The notes below the pieces were generated by a model that had not been told where the DNA came from, searched no databases, and saw only the letters and a program-made list of their open reading frames with translations. From contig CM034101.1 of assembly GCA_019914945.1 (NCBI GenBank), positions 13,651,188 through 13,715,187 of the forward strand: DNA of 64,000 nt. The letters are read 5' to 3'. The translations under genes were made by a program, and so were the position numbers. Each line of letters opens with the position of its first letter. Positions within the stretch are counted from its first letter, which is position 1. The stretch comes from Typha latifolia. Lineage: Eukaryota; Streptophyta; Magnoliopsida; Poales; Typhaceae. This document shows positions 34,385 to 47,500 of this stretch, piece by piece.

Positions 34385-35754
34385 CTCTTAATTATTATTT
34401 CTTAACCAATGGAATGAGGCTCAAATAGTTCTTTTTTAAGTTAATTCCTGTGGGTAAGAATATTTTATTAACTTCCTCAAATTACAAGGATTATAACATA
34501 ATAGCCTGAAAAATGGGAGGGGAATGATGACTCTTTGTTCACACTTGGCCTATGCATAGAAATTTAGATAGCACTAAAGAGAGAGCATAGTATCAAACTA
34601 GAGGGCATACACATAAATACAGATGAATAACATCCTTGGTTAATTCATGATGCAGGGAGCCTTGAGTTAGCCTGAGGTTCCGTCATATTCTTACCGTCTA
34701 AGGCTTAGCCTTATGAATTACCAAAGTTGGAAAATCCAGAATCGTCAATCTAACAAAAGATAATAAAGAAAGAATAACAAATAAATCCTACAACAATGTT
34801 AAACAAAGAAAACAGAATAAAAACAAACTAAAATAAAACTCCCACAAAAGGCACAGATCCAAGCAATGGGGAAGGCAATAAATAATGATGGAGTAAGGAA
34901 CGATAGAAACAAGTTAGGGGAGGCATCAAGATTAGCGAGCACATGCTGCAAGTGTGCACAATAGGGAGAAATATGAGAGTATGGGGAAGCTTAGGCAGAC
35001 CAAACCGACTTCAAACTAAAGTCAAATTGAACCCTTCCTAAGGCAAACTTAATCGAACTCAAACCCCAAGTCTTCTCCATTAGTCTCGACCATGACCAAA
35101 GTCAAAGCCACAGCCGGTCAGTAAGGCAGGCAATGGCTTGGAGGGGCTCAATTGTAACCGCTTAGAGGAGATCCGACATGAAGACTTGGCAGAAAAAATG
35201 GCTAAAATTAGTGTACCCTTTGGTGGCAGCGGTAGTGAAGGTTGCAACAGCAATCAAAGCCAAGATTACTGGCGATGAGGGCAGCTATGAAGGCATTGGC
35301 AAATAAAAAGGGGAGGAAAGTGAAGGAGGAGTTCGATGACTCAGAGAAGGATAAAAAATTGGATTGACAGGATAGGAAAGAAAAAAATAGTTAGAAGGTG
35401 AGGGAAGAGAGAATACAAGAAGAAGAAGCACCTCTCCCCTCCTCTAGCCATGCGGGATAGGGTAGGAGAGAAAAACACTAGCGACGACAAGAAAAAACTC
35501 TTTAGAAGAGAGAGAAAAAGATGTGACCAAAATCTTAATATAATAGGCCGAAGAGAAAGGCTTGGTAAGTTTATGCTCAAATAGTTAAATGGGCTTATGA
35601 TGTGTGAGCGTTCCTTAGTTTGGATCCTAACAATATCGATTTTATTAGGACGCCATTAAATTTTAACTCCTCTCAACAAATAAAAAAAAATCTCATTTCT
35701 TACTAGATCCTTGGGTTTTGTGATAAAATTTTATGTTCATAGATTTGTCTAATA

Positions 35755-35900
35755 ATAGTCCGATCATTGTAGCATAATGGTTAGATTCCATCGGTCCATA
35801 GCACAGCTCATGAGTATAAATAATAGCTCAACCATTGTAGCATGATGGTTAGATCCCACTACTTCATGACGCAGGTTATGAGTTTGAATAAGACGCGTGG
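35755..35900 (+). mobile_element. Two tandem SINE-like heads
   Basis: The blocks ATTGTAGCATAATGGTTAGATTCC (from 35767) and ATTGTAGCATGATGGTTAGATCCC (from 35836) lie about 70 bp apart. Each is followed by CTCATGAGTAT or GTTATGAGTTTGAATAA. The first resembles a tRNA A box and the second a worn B box. A duplicated tRNA-like head suggests a dimeric or tandemly inserted SINE. Confidence 0.45.
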
Positions 35901-37647
35901 ATTATGTATCCCCTTGTTTATCTTATGAATTTATCATGGAAGAAAAGATTTAACTATATATTTACTTCCTAAACTATGATTCAACATTATATTATACCCT
36001 AAAAATAAAAGCTTATAATTTGCCTCCTAGTATGATATTAGATACGATACATAGTTTTAAACATATATAAATTGACAAAAGTTAAATACTAGGTAGCACT
36101 GTATTCATAAAACATAAAAACATATAGGCTCAACTAATATGCATATGGTAACTCAATAAAAAATTTACCAAATATTAACCATGATATTTTGTCACGAGGG
36201 AAATCTAACCCTTGATTTTTGTCATGGGGTTGGTAGCCTAAAATATTACTATTCATATTCTTATAAAGATAAATTATAAGCTTTTTTTGTATAATTATAA
36301 TGTAATACATATTAGGTCATTGTGTAGGAAATTCTATTTAGGATGAAAGTCCATTGGCAAGAAACATTAACTCCCCGAATTGTAACAATGATTATAATAA
36401 GACAACTTAATACACACAAAAATATGAAGGGGTAGAGTGACGCTCTTTAATACAAGTCCCGCACTCATTTATCTAAACTTAGCTAGCACCATAAATAATT
36501 ATGGTGTAGGGATGATAATGTAATTAATGCTAAAAATAAAACACTTACAGATGAAATTTGGACAGCACTTGCATGTTACAGCTATTTATATTCTAGTGTA
36601 ATTCTATATAAAATATTTATAAGAGACGACTGCGAACTGTGCATCTACAATTAATGTGTGTGGAGATATATACAATATACAACTATCTCGAAGTCAAAAG
36701 GGGAAATAAATAATAATAAATGAACTCGGATCATCTAATAAAAGAGGAGCTTCGATTCTACTACTACAGCTAAGAATGTGGGAAAATTCCAGTACACTCA
36801 AAGGTTATTCTCATCTCCCTTGGCTTCAAGTCTTAAAAGACTCAAAAAAACTACCCAACTCTAATTCTTTTTTAATTCCTTCAATATTAACTTTTAATCT
36901 TTCCCCCACCATCTCAAGATAATGTAAGGAAGAAAGAGAAGAAGATAACATCATATATTTTTATTATTTTTTAATTAACATCTCATATTTTCTCCGTATA
37001 ATTTTTGTATGCCACTTTGAATTAACTAAATCTAACCATTTTTAAGTGGAAGTGTATCAACCAAGAGATATTATATTAGAATACCTTAATGACGCTTTAG
37101 TGGAATAGTGATTAGATTTGGAAACATGGTTAATGTTAATCAGAAACTAATGAAAATATAGGCTTTATTTGGAAGAGAGCAAGAGCATTCTTGTCCATAT
37201 ATTTAGCTAGTCAATTTTTTTAATATTATTTCTAGTAAAACTTATGACAAAATATTAACTGAGGAATCTTAGTGATATAATTACTTAATTCAGGAGTGTA
37301 TTTATTTATTTATTTATTTATTTGCATGAATAAATGAAAGTGATTGAGGATGAGAGTTGAGGGGATTATAAAGAAATTAATCCAAAAAAATAATAGTGGC
37401 CGACAAGCTGGTGAGTGGCATTTGTGCCAATAATTAGGAGTCGAAAGGCATAATATTGAGAGTTTATTTGGCTTCGTCGTGGAGATGGGAGCCGCTTACC
37501 CAACTATTGCGTGAACGTCAACTCTAACCACAATCCACAACTACTCCATGCTTTATTCTTGAATCGTGAATTGTTATTGCCTTTCTATTTTATGTTTTGT
37601 AGACGAGGTAGAAATTATTAGAGTTAGATAAAAGTCGTTGATAGAAG

Positions 37648-37680
37648 GAGGAGGAGGAGGAGGAGGAGGAGGAGGAGGTT
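37648..37680. repeat. (GGA)n microsatellite
   Basis: A run of about ten GGA triplets lies about 900 bp upstream of the CIP7-like gene. Confidence 0.9.
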
Positions 37681-38041
37681 GCTACTCATTCTCTCTCCCT
37701 CGTACGCAATTGAGAGAGGAGTCAGGTGTGAATTAAGAGCAAATCACACTATTTTATCAACATTCTTTTATTGCATTTGGGTGCACAATGACGGTTGTGA
37801 ATTAATCCTCTTTTAATTACGAATTAAGAGTCAAACATCACTCTATCTTTGAAACCATGCATAATTCAGTCAATATATATATATATATTAGAAATAATTT
37901 ATACACATTTTTATGATGTAGAGCAATAATATCCTCCTCTGTTATATTTCCTTTAATACTATTTAATAATTATTTTTTATATTCTCTATCACCTATTTCC
38001 AGGCTTGTCTTGTCGGAATCCAAAGCCCCACTTCACTACTA

Positions 38042-38057
38042 CTCTCTCTCTCCTCTC

Positions 38058-38132
<75 letters not shown>
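38042..38132 (+). repeat. Long (CT)n tract in the CIP7-like promoter
   Basis: About 90 bases of almost pure CT dinucleotides lie 310 bp upstream of the TATA box of the CIP7-like gene. (GA/CT)n tracts are binding sites for plant BASIC PENTACYSTEINE factors, so a regulatory role is possible. Length is likely variable between individuals. Confidence 0.85.
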
Positions 38133-38134
<2 letters not shown>

Positions 38135-38441
38135 TTTTAATTCGTCGTCTTTTGTTATTTCCTTCTCCATTAAAGTGTTTTTTCTCAAGCTTGCTTCGTT
38201 CCTCTCTCCTCTCTTCCTCTTCTTCTCTCCTCTCTCCACTGTTCTTTTAGAAAGAAACATATTTGTCAATCCCCATTTAGATCTTCTCCTCACAGCCTCT
38301 TTGTCCTCTCTGCCATCTCTCTCTTATCTTGTTATAAAGTTGAGATCTTTGTCCATTAATGCTGTACATTTCTTCCACCATTAAATCTTTTCCCCTTTTA
38401 GTTCCGTTCTTCGTGTTTTTCTCTTTGGGAATTAGTGATAA

Positions 38442-38449
38442 TATATAAA
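38442..38449 (+). promoter_or_regulatory. Probable TATA box of the CIP7-like gene
   Basis: TATATAAA lies 128 bp upstream of the ATG at 38577. The predicted leader (from about 38475) contains a (GA)n tract at about 38502-38520, opposite in polarity to the (CT)n tract upstream. Confidence 0.55.
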
Positions 38450-38576
38450 TGGAACCAAACCGGTGCTTGGGTAGTGAGGACTCGTGCCAGATCTGATACG
38501 AAGAGAGAGAGAGAGAGAGACAAGAGGAAGGGAGGGGGGAGAGAGTGTGATAGAGAGAAAGTATTCTTGTGCTGCG

Positions 38577-41500
38577 ATGAAGTCGGAGGCTCGCCTCGAT
38601 TCGGCAATTTTCCAGCTCACGCCCACTCGAACCAGGTGAATCCCAGATCCCTTAAAGAGTGCTACTTTATTGAAATTTTAGGTTTTTGATTGAGGTAATT
38701 TAATTGGAGTCGAGATCTGAAAGTTGCAATCTTGGTAGATGTTGTAATGTCCTTTAAATGTAATTTTGCGATATGAATCAATAGACGAAGAAGTGGATCA
38801 ATGGTGTCTTATTCGGTCTTGCCTTTAGAAGGAGTGCTTTTGAGAATCTGATAATTTTTAGAGCCTATTAATTGTCTATTCAGAGGCTTCATTTTGATCC
38901 AATTATTAAGCAGATTTTTTTTTTTGTAAATGATTTGATGTTTGTGCACTAGTTGTGATCACCATCACGCCTATTTTAGAGATTCTGGCACCTTGATTAG
39001 TATTTGAGCATGCGGATCTATGAATAATCAATTCTTTTCTCACTTCACACTCGCATACTGGTGCATTGAACTATTGTAGGTTGTAGGTTACTCTTGTTAT
39101 TCATTTTCTTTGTAATTTAGGAATATTAACTTTGTGATAGATTGCAGATGGTTTCTGATTGGTCTTGTATTCTCTTGTTTATCAGGTGTGATTTGGTCAT
39201 AATAGCAAATGGTCGAACGGAGAAGATTGCCTCTGGATTGGTGAACCCGTTTCTTGCCCATTTGAAGACTGCCCAGGATCAGATTGCTAAGGGAGGGTAT
39301 TCTATCTCACTTGAACCAGATCCTCAACTAGATGCAGTGTGGTTTACCAAGGGCACTGTAGAAAGGTCAGTGAAGATATGTTTTTTATATTGTTGCATTT
39401 GCTATACTTCTAGGAGTCGTGACACATTCACACTGAAGATATATCTTAATACTTGGAAAGTAAGTGTGTTATTCCTGGTAGGTTTGTTCGTTTTGTGAGC
39501 ACGCCTGAGGTTTTGGAGCGGGTGACCACAATAGAGTCTGAGATCTTGCAGATTGAAGAGGCAATTGCCATTCAAGGCAATGATAACTTCAGTGTAAGCA
39601 CTAAGCACCGTAAATATTTTAAGAGTCTTGATGATTGGTTTCTGACCATTATATGACATCCTTCTATGTATGCCATTTGGTAGGTGGAAGACCACCAAAC
39701 AAAGTCGAATGAACACATTGAAGGTACAACAGCATTGGCCTGTCTGTTTTAAATTGTTAGTTGATATGAATTTGACCTTAAGAATTGAATGGAAGGTGAT
39801 TCTAGTTTGTTTCTGCATGTCTAATTCTCTTATAATAACAGACTCTTGTCATCATGGATTGGGTGGTCAAAATCTGCCATCCTGTAAGTCATTAAGTGCT
39901 GATTTTCACCTCAGGACAAGTTAGTGAGTGTGTAACAAACAATTTAATTTATTAAACTTGATATCTTTTGAACTCTTAATAGAACCGGTTAATGGAGTAG
40001 TGATTTGCCAAGTAGTTTGCTATGGATCATTGTCAGATGATTGTCAAATTAAGGTGACTTACGCATACTGCTAATTCTAGCAAAGTGGCTGTTATGAACT
40101 AAATCTGAACTGATTCAGACATAAGAAAATTATGAAAATTTATATAGTGATAGCCTCGTGAGTTAGGGTTCTAATGGCTTTGATTTTACCTAAATCGGAG
40201 GTCGGGAATCAAGATGAAAATATATAAATAAAAGAGTAGAGCAAGGTCAGAACGGGGCAGAACGATAAATATCCAACGTTGTGGCTGTCGTCGGAGGGTA
40301 GAAGGTGGCGGATGGCCAAGGGTGATGGTGGTCGGCCATATGAGTGGGTTTGAAGGTGGAGATAGGATTTCGAACTTAAATATATTCCTAGGGAAAATAA
40401 ACAATTATGATTAATTTACTTTTACTCTTAGATTATCTTACTCTTACTTTTAAGATAATTTAAGACTAAAATATAATTTTTAATTCTTCATTAGATGCTT
40501 AGATGATTAAACAAAGAAGCTCAACTCCTCTATATACAGAAGTCGGGTATAATGAGTCTTAACTCAGATTTAGCCCTAAAGATTTATATGACTCGAATTA
40601 GAACTTGTCTTAGTGGCTTACATAACTTAATTGAACTTGCATTAGTCGTTTACATAACTTAATTAGACTTGCGTTAAGGGCTTATATAATATAATTAGAT
40701 TTATCTTAAGGGCTTACATAAATGCCTAGACTCGATCTATTGAGCCCAATATCCTCATAATGCGATCCGATCTATCCCGATTCTCATCAGTGGTAGCGAG
40801 ACACAAATAGAAATAGTTTGTTATCCACGAGAAAGTTTGTGAATCCCTTTGCAGGACTCCAAAAAAAGGAAATGAAGGACTATAAAATGGCTTTTAACTA
40901 GCATTCCTTATTTCCTCGATTTCCATTTGACCTTCACATAATTTTAAAAGTGGAACTTCTTCAACCTTTCATTTGTTACTATATTTCAATTAGTTATTGC
41001 TCGAAAATGGTCAGGTAGCAAGTCATGCTCTGATGCTGATGATGAAAAGGCAATAGTTCTTTATAAGGTACTGACAACTGGACAAAATCTCTGGCTACGA
41101 TAATTGTGATTTAAAGATCAATCTAATTGTGAAATCTCTTGATTGTTGGCAGCCTGGAACACAGCCGCATCCACCAGAGTCAAATGGATCCACAACACAG
41201 GAAGAGAATTCAAAGTACTGACATCTGAACCTTTTTTTTTTCACTATTCTTATCTTGCTTACATGGAGTATATTAAAAATAGTCTCTGGCTGATATAGCT
41301 GGCCAATTAATAACTTGAATATGATACAATTAGGAACTTATAAAACTGGTACAATGCTTATACTTTGGTTGTATGCCATTAGATAGACTCGACTGGATAT
41401 ATATGTTTCACATGGAAAATCCTATTTCCTCCATATATCCATTTTATGCTCTACTTGCTTATTGTAGTAACTAGTAAGCACTTGCTTGCCGTTCACAGAA

Positions 41501-44500
41501 TATTTCCTGAAGTACGATTAGAAGTTTCATAGCTCTCACAGATATTATTTTCTACAGAGTTCAGCTACTGAGAGTGCTTGAGACCCGTAAAATTGTGTTG
41601 CGGAAAGAACAGGCTATGGCCTTCGCTCGTGCTGTAGCAGCTGGCTTCGACATGGATAACATGGCATATTTGATCTCATTTGCCGAGTGCTTTGGTGCCA
41701 CACGTTTAATGTGAGTTTGGTTTTCTTATTGCTTGTTTGCCAGAACTTTTTCCTGCATAGGGTATTTCTGCTGGTTAGCTTCTCTTTAGCCTGAGGCTAA
41801 GTTGCAACTTTACACACACACACATGTGGGCTTCAATATAACAAAGTTTGGAGCACATAACAATTCCTGAAAATCTGCTCAATTCTTGGTGGATTATTAG
41901 GTTTTGGTTGTGCATTAAGGGGGATGGGGCATGTATGAGAGTCAGGACTGAGTATTGAATCTAGTATTAGATGGTGGAAATAACTTTGAAAGATGACAAG
42001 GAGTGGGATAATTTTGAATACAATTGAACATATAAAAGTCATGTACACAAGAGGCAAAAGCATTGCTCGATGCAACTTAGGAGACTTTCCAAATAATTTG
42101 GAAAATATTTTGTTAAACTATTTTTGTTACATTGGGATAAGAATTACACACAAGTTTTATATTGTTAAAGTGCAAGAATTGTCTCTATGCATACCACCAC
42201 CCGCAGTTACTTGCAGTTGTGCTATGAGAGTATTAATTACTGTAGTCAGTGCGTTGGATCATAGATTACTGCTATAGATACTATGTTTTGGTGTAGCGCA
42301 CTATTAAAAATTATATATATATTATATTAGTATATATTGTATATCATATATAATTATTTTTAATTTGTTAAATATAGAAAATGTTAAACCGCTTTAGCAT
42401 TCGCATACTACCTAGGTGTTATGTGGTGGGGTGACTGCTGACAAACTATGACTACTTTTCAAAACATTAAGGGTTGTAGGTGGTTGCTAGTGAGGTAGGA
42501 GTCATGAGACGATAGGAGCTGGTGGGGTGAGAGAGTGGGAGATGGGAGAGTAGGTGTGCTTATAGGAGGCAGTTCCCATCGGTGGGAATGACAAGACTCG
42601 ATGGAGAGAGTGTATGTGTGTGAAAAGAGGGAATTTACCTTCACCGTCCGCCATTCACCACCGCTGCATTCGAGTGAGAGAAAGGTAGAGATGAGAGTTG
42701 TCGGAGGTGATGGCCATTGCTAGGGGTGGAGAGAGATTGGGAGTGAGAGTTCGAAGCTTAAGAGAGAGGACGGCATACCTGCGTCGTCCGTCACTCGTGG
42801 TTGCCACTTTATGCCACTCGTCGTCGAGCACTGTCGGAGAGAAGATCTCAAGAGAGGCAAAGCTGAGAGATGGGGGATTTTAGGGATTAGCCATTTAAGG
42901 CTCAAAGGATGATTTCTATTTTTTTTTAGAACTTGGTTAGTTTTTGACCAAACCCATTACTTGATCCAATATAGGCCAACTTGACCAGCTATCCTGTCAA
43001 GGCAAGCCAAGCGCTATTCGCCAATGTGGGCTACTAGGCAAACCAAATCCAAAAAGGTGGCCCACCCGCATATGGCGGGCTGCATTCCCTATTGGGTTGT
43101 GCCTATGTGTTCTCCTAGGAGCACATAACAAGTTAAAAGAATTAGGTAGTTTTTTTTTCCCCAATAACTACTTTGGAAAGTTCATTGCCACAAATTATGA
43201 TACTTAATAGGTAATAATGCATCTTCTTTGTTTTATCCCTTTTCATGTAAACAGGGAGGCATGCTTGCAATTCATGGAGTTATGGAAGAAAAAGCATGAA
43301 ACTGGACAATGGCTCGAAGTGGAGGCTGTAGAAGCAATGTCCTCACGATCTGAATTTGCTTCTTTCAATGCCTCAGGCATTGTTCTATCTGGAGATACCA
43401 TGAAACAGAACATGGAAGCATGGCCTGTTTCTACTGGTGATGCCACTACAGAAAGCACTGGAAAAGCAGGTATATGTTCTAACCTTTGGATTCCCTACTG
43501 ATATATGTAACTCAAATTTTCTGCAGTCCTACATTGAATGTTTGCATCCAAGTTAAAAGACCTAATTATGTTCAGCATCTTCATTTTGAAAGATGGAAGA
43601 GGCTCTAAACCTCATTATTAATGCATATCCTCTTATCTCTGCACCTTATGAATCCTTTCCTTTTTCATTTTCGGATACCATTTTTTCCATTGAAAATTAG
43701 CAAAAGTACTTAACATGAGCTATTGTTTCTGTCCAGATCAAAAAATCCCTTCAGATTCTCAGCCCCCTTTGGGGCCCCATGAGTATTTTCAAGGTCAATA
43801 TAACCAGCCTGCATATCCACCATGGGCAATGCATCATCCACCAGGTGGACCCGTTTTTCAACCTTATCCCATGCAAGGAATGCCTTATTATCAGAATTAC
43901 CCAGGGGGAGGTCCATATTTTCACCCCCCATATCCTCCAATGGACCATCCTAGATTTAACACCCCTGAAAGGATGGGGAAAAGGCACTCCATGGACAGTA
44001 AAGACAACAATGCCGATTCAGAGATTTGGGAAACAGGTATTCCCAGTACAAGATCACAGGATGGAACAGACCATAGTATGTCAGAGTTTGAGATAGAAAG
44101 TTCTCACGGTCGTGAATCACATAAAAGGGTTAGCCGGTCAGGGAAGAAAAAATCTGGTGTCGTTGTCATTCGGAACATAAATTATATAACATCGAAGAAG
44201 CATGGGTCATCAGGAAGCGAATCATCAGCTTCTGAGATTGACTCTGAGGAGGATAATGTGGAACTGCATTCTAATTCCCGAGAGAAAAAGCACATGAAGT
44301 CTTCAAGCTCTTCAAAGAAAAAAGAGGGTCACAAAAGAACAGTAGAATCTTCAGATGAATATATCAAGGATGGAATGGTTTATGGAAAAGAGGAAGATTC
44401 GGGAAACTGGCAGGCCTTCCAGAGTTTCTTGATGAGAGCTGAAGAAAAGACAAAAGATAATGATGGAGACATCTTTTCTGGTGAAAAAGAGCCTCCACCA

Positions 44501-47500
44501 AGGAGAAAAGAGAATAGAAGTGAAGCTGATCCTATCCTGCCACCAGAGCGAGATTCTGGAAATGCTCAGGAACGGAGGATAGAAGGATTTGATTCATTCA
44601 ACGGGTCTAGTCGTGTGAAGCACATCTCTTCTAATGATGAATTGTTAATGTCAGGTGAAGGAAGGGGGTTAATAGATAGTCAGTTAAAGGAAATAGAAGG
44701 TGGAGGTGGAGGGGGAAGGTACCAAAGGGCTGGTAGCGATGACTTCATGATTTATGCACACGAGAAGCAAATAAACATTAGGAGTTCTTTGGACCCTATT
44801 GCTGACAATGAGTATCAACAATCCACCAATTTGGACAAGAACTCATATGATATAAGGGATGAGTCTTTCATGATTCCTCTTAGGTCAAGCTCACAAAGTC
44901 AGCTTGAACCAGAAAGCAGAACTGCGATTGACATAGAATCTGAGTTTCCTGCAGTTATTCAGAGAACCGAGGATTCTTCTCTTAAGGCTAGAAATCAACT
45001 CAGTTACGAACCAGATGAGTTGACCATGATGCCTGAAAGAGTACTAGAAAGTGACATTATTGATTATGATCCAGCAATAGACTATGACTTTCAGATTACT
45101 GCTGAAATTTCTTCCAAGCTGGAAGCTACTAGTCTAGAAGATGTTACAACGAGCATCCAGGAAGAAGTGAAAAAATCAGACAATGACAAGAAATTAAGAG
45201 CTTCACAGGATGGGCTGGAGAAAAGGAAGAAGGATGCTCTGGCAAGGAAAATAACATCCTCAAGAATGAATCCACATACTGAAGCCCAAAAACGTGCGGA
45301 GAAGCTGCGGGCATACAAAGCTGATCTTCAGAAAGTGAAGAAAGAACAGGTACTTCTGTAACTCGTTTATTGCCTTCCCGAGCAATTCATGCCTATTAGT
45401 CCTCTATCTTTATTTTTGTTCACATGCGGTAGATCGCTTTTCTCAACCATTGACCATGTAGTTTTGTTGCAAGTGGTCAGGAAGTCAGAACCACTTTATA
45501 GATGGTTATGTTCAGTCAAGCAAGTCTCAAAAGTTTGGTTTCATGAATTCACTGTTCCCATTACCTGAATTTGCATCTATTCCTTTAAAAAAGTCACTTA
45601 CAACTTGAATAGATAAGACTGAAGGAACTCTAGTTTAATATATAGTGACAACTGTTTTGGAACTTTTATGATAAAGTTATGAAAATATTAAAATATACAA
45701 CCCTTCTTTTACCTTTATCTTATTTGAAATCCTTTCCATTATAAGCAGTTTGTTTTTCCTTTCCAAAGGATCAATTTTCCTTTTGTTTAATTAACATTAT
45801 CTCTGCAAATATTTCTCGAGTTCTCCATACCTTTACATTGTCAAATATTGAGGCTTTCCTCCAATTTTAGGAAGAGGAACAGATAAGACGATTGGAAGCT
45901 TTAAAACGAGAGAGGCAAAAGAGAATTGCTGCAAGAAGTAGTTCAAATTCTACCAGTTCACCATCTATCCTACAGCAAACTAAAACCAAGTTGGCACCAA
46001 AGTCTTCTCCAAGCCCTTACAAAGGATCAAAGTTCAGTGACTCGGAACCTGGATCTTCTTCACCTCTAAGAAGGTTATCTGCTAGAACAACTTCAATGGG
46101 GTCTTCTGATTCTCAGAGAGCTGCAGGTACGAGTAGATTGAATGGCAATGCACATAGATTAAGTCAATCTGTCTCATCTTTGGTTGAAATGAAGAAAGAC
46201 AGCACTGGTGTGACTCCAGAACCGAAGACTGATTCTGTTCAAACCAAAAGACTTTCTGATCCCAAAGTCAACAACAGTGACCGTTCATCTCGAAAGCCGG
46301 TTACTGCTGATCAATTACGCAGGAGAAGCATGCCCGATGAGTCTCAGACAAAGAAAATATCTGCAATAATGCAACTGGATAAAAGCAAATCAGCAGCTCT
46401 GCCAGAGCTGAAGATTAAATCACCAAAAGCTCCTGATGTGGTTCAAAATAAGTCAGCTACTGTGCAAAAAGGGCTTGGAAGCAAAGCATCTACGGCTTCA
46501 GAAAGCAAACAAGTAAAAAAAGCTAATGACAAGGCCCCTAGGATAAGCAACAGTGACGACAACATTGTCATTGAAAAGACTGTTGTGATGCTTGAAAATG
46601 AGGTGGTTCCTACTTCATCTGAGACGACAGATGTAGAAAGTAGATCGTATAGAGATGATAGACAAGAGAAGACTGGGCTTGATTCAGAATATACAGCCAT
46701 CAGAGCTCCACCTTCCCCTCTATTTGTTGGTGAGGTTGAGAATTCCACCAATTATAACCCTGAGGCTCAGCTAAATTCTTATGAGGTATGATTCAAAGCT
46801 ATTGCCATAATGCATTAATCCTTTGATTTGAGGTTCATATTTTTTTTTTCATAGAACCAATCAACCAATCTTTATTGTAAGTAAATTTGTAAATATTTTA
46901 TAAACATGTGATAAGCAAGAAAACCTATGAACTATTGAAGAAAAGGATGGCAACTGTTCCTTTCCTTCTTATGAGATGGAGTCAAATTCGCTTTATTGAG
47001 AGTGAAGGTTATAGGACAAATAAATAATGTGCTTCCAAGTCATCTTATTCTTGACTTGTACCACAAATGACTTTGTATTTTTATTGGCTAACTAGATAAA
47101 AGGTCCAAGTGTCCTATTCAATAGTGAAATAAGACCTTCATCTTAGGCATTATAATACCCTCTGTTAGAAGATTGAAGGTAATATTCACAAGCTGGCATA
47201 GAATGACTAGTGGTCTCTTGTGTCATGTATTAACTGGTATTTGTGGTGATGAATTCAAGATTATATGATAATGGCAGAAAGAAGTGTACATGCTGTGTAT
47301 TTGGTGTTACTCTCCTGCTTCTATTATGTATTACATGTGAAATTTCTGTTGAACTGCAAGTAATATATGATTCTTGTATCAGGTGGTCATTGATTATGCA
47401 AAGGATGAGCCCCGGAAGTTAATCCCAACTCCAATGGAGGAAGCTTATCAGGCTCCTTATGCCAGAGCAACATCCTTGGAGGATTCCACAACAAGGAATT

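Larger units (their letters stand above)
28112..38440. other. 10 kb gene-free region with repeats
   Basis: The first kilobase is likely the 3' untranslated region of the phosphatase gene. Beyond it I see no exon set that I can support. The contents are AT-rich DNA, two decayed tandem arrays (31080-31500 and 32050-32330), SINE-like pieces near 31600 and 35750, poly(T) and (TA)n tracts at 34300-34380, a (GGA)n tract at 37650-37678 and a (CT)n tract at 38042-38132. A 60-codon frame near 30610 lacks any recognised family. Confidence 0.5.

Noticed and set aside
38005..38384. Leu/Ser-rich and Arg/Glu-rich frames around the (CT)n tract
   Set aside because: They are translations of the dinucleotide repeat with no conserved sequence.
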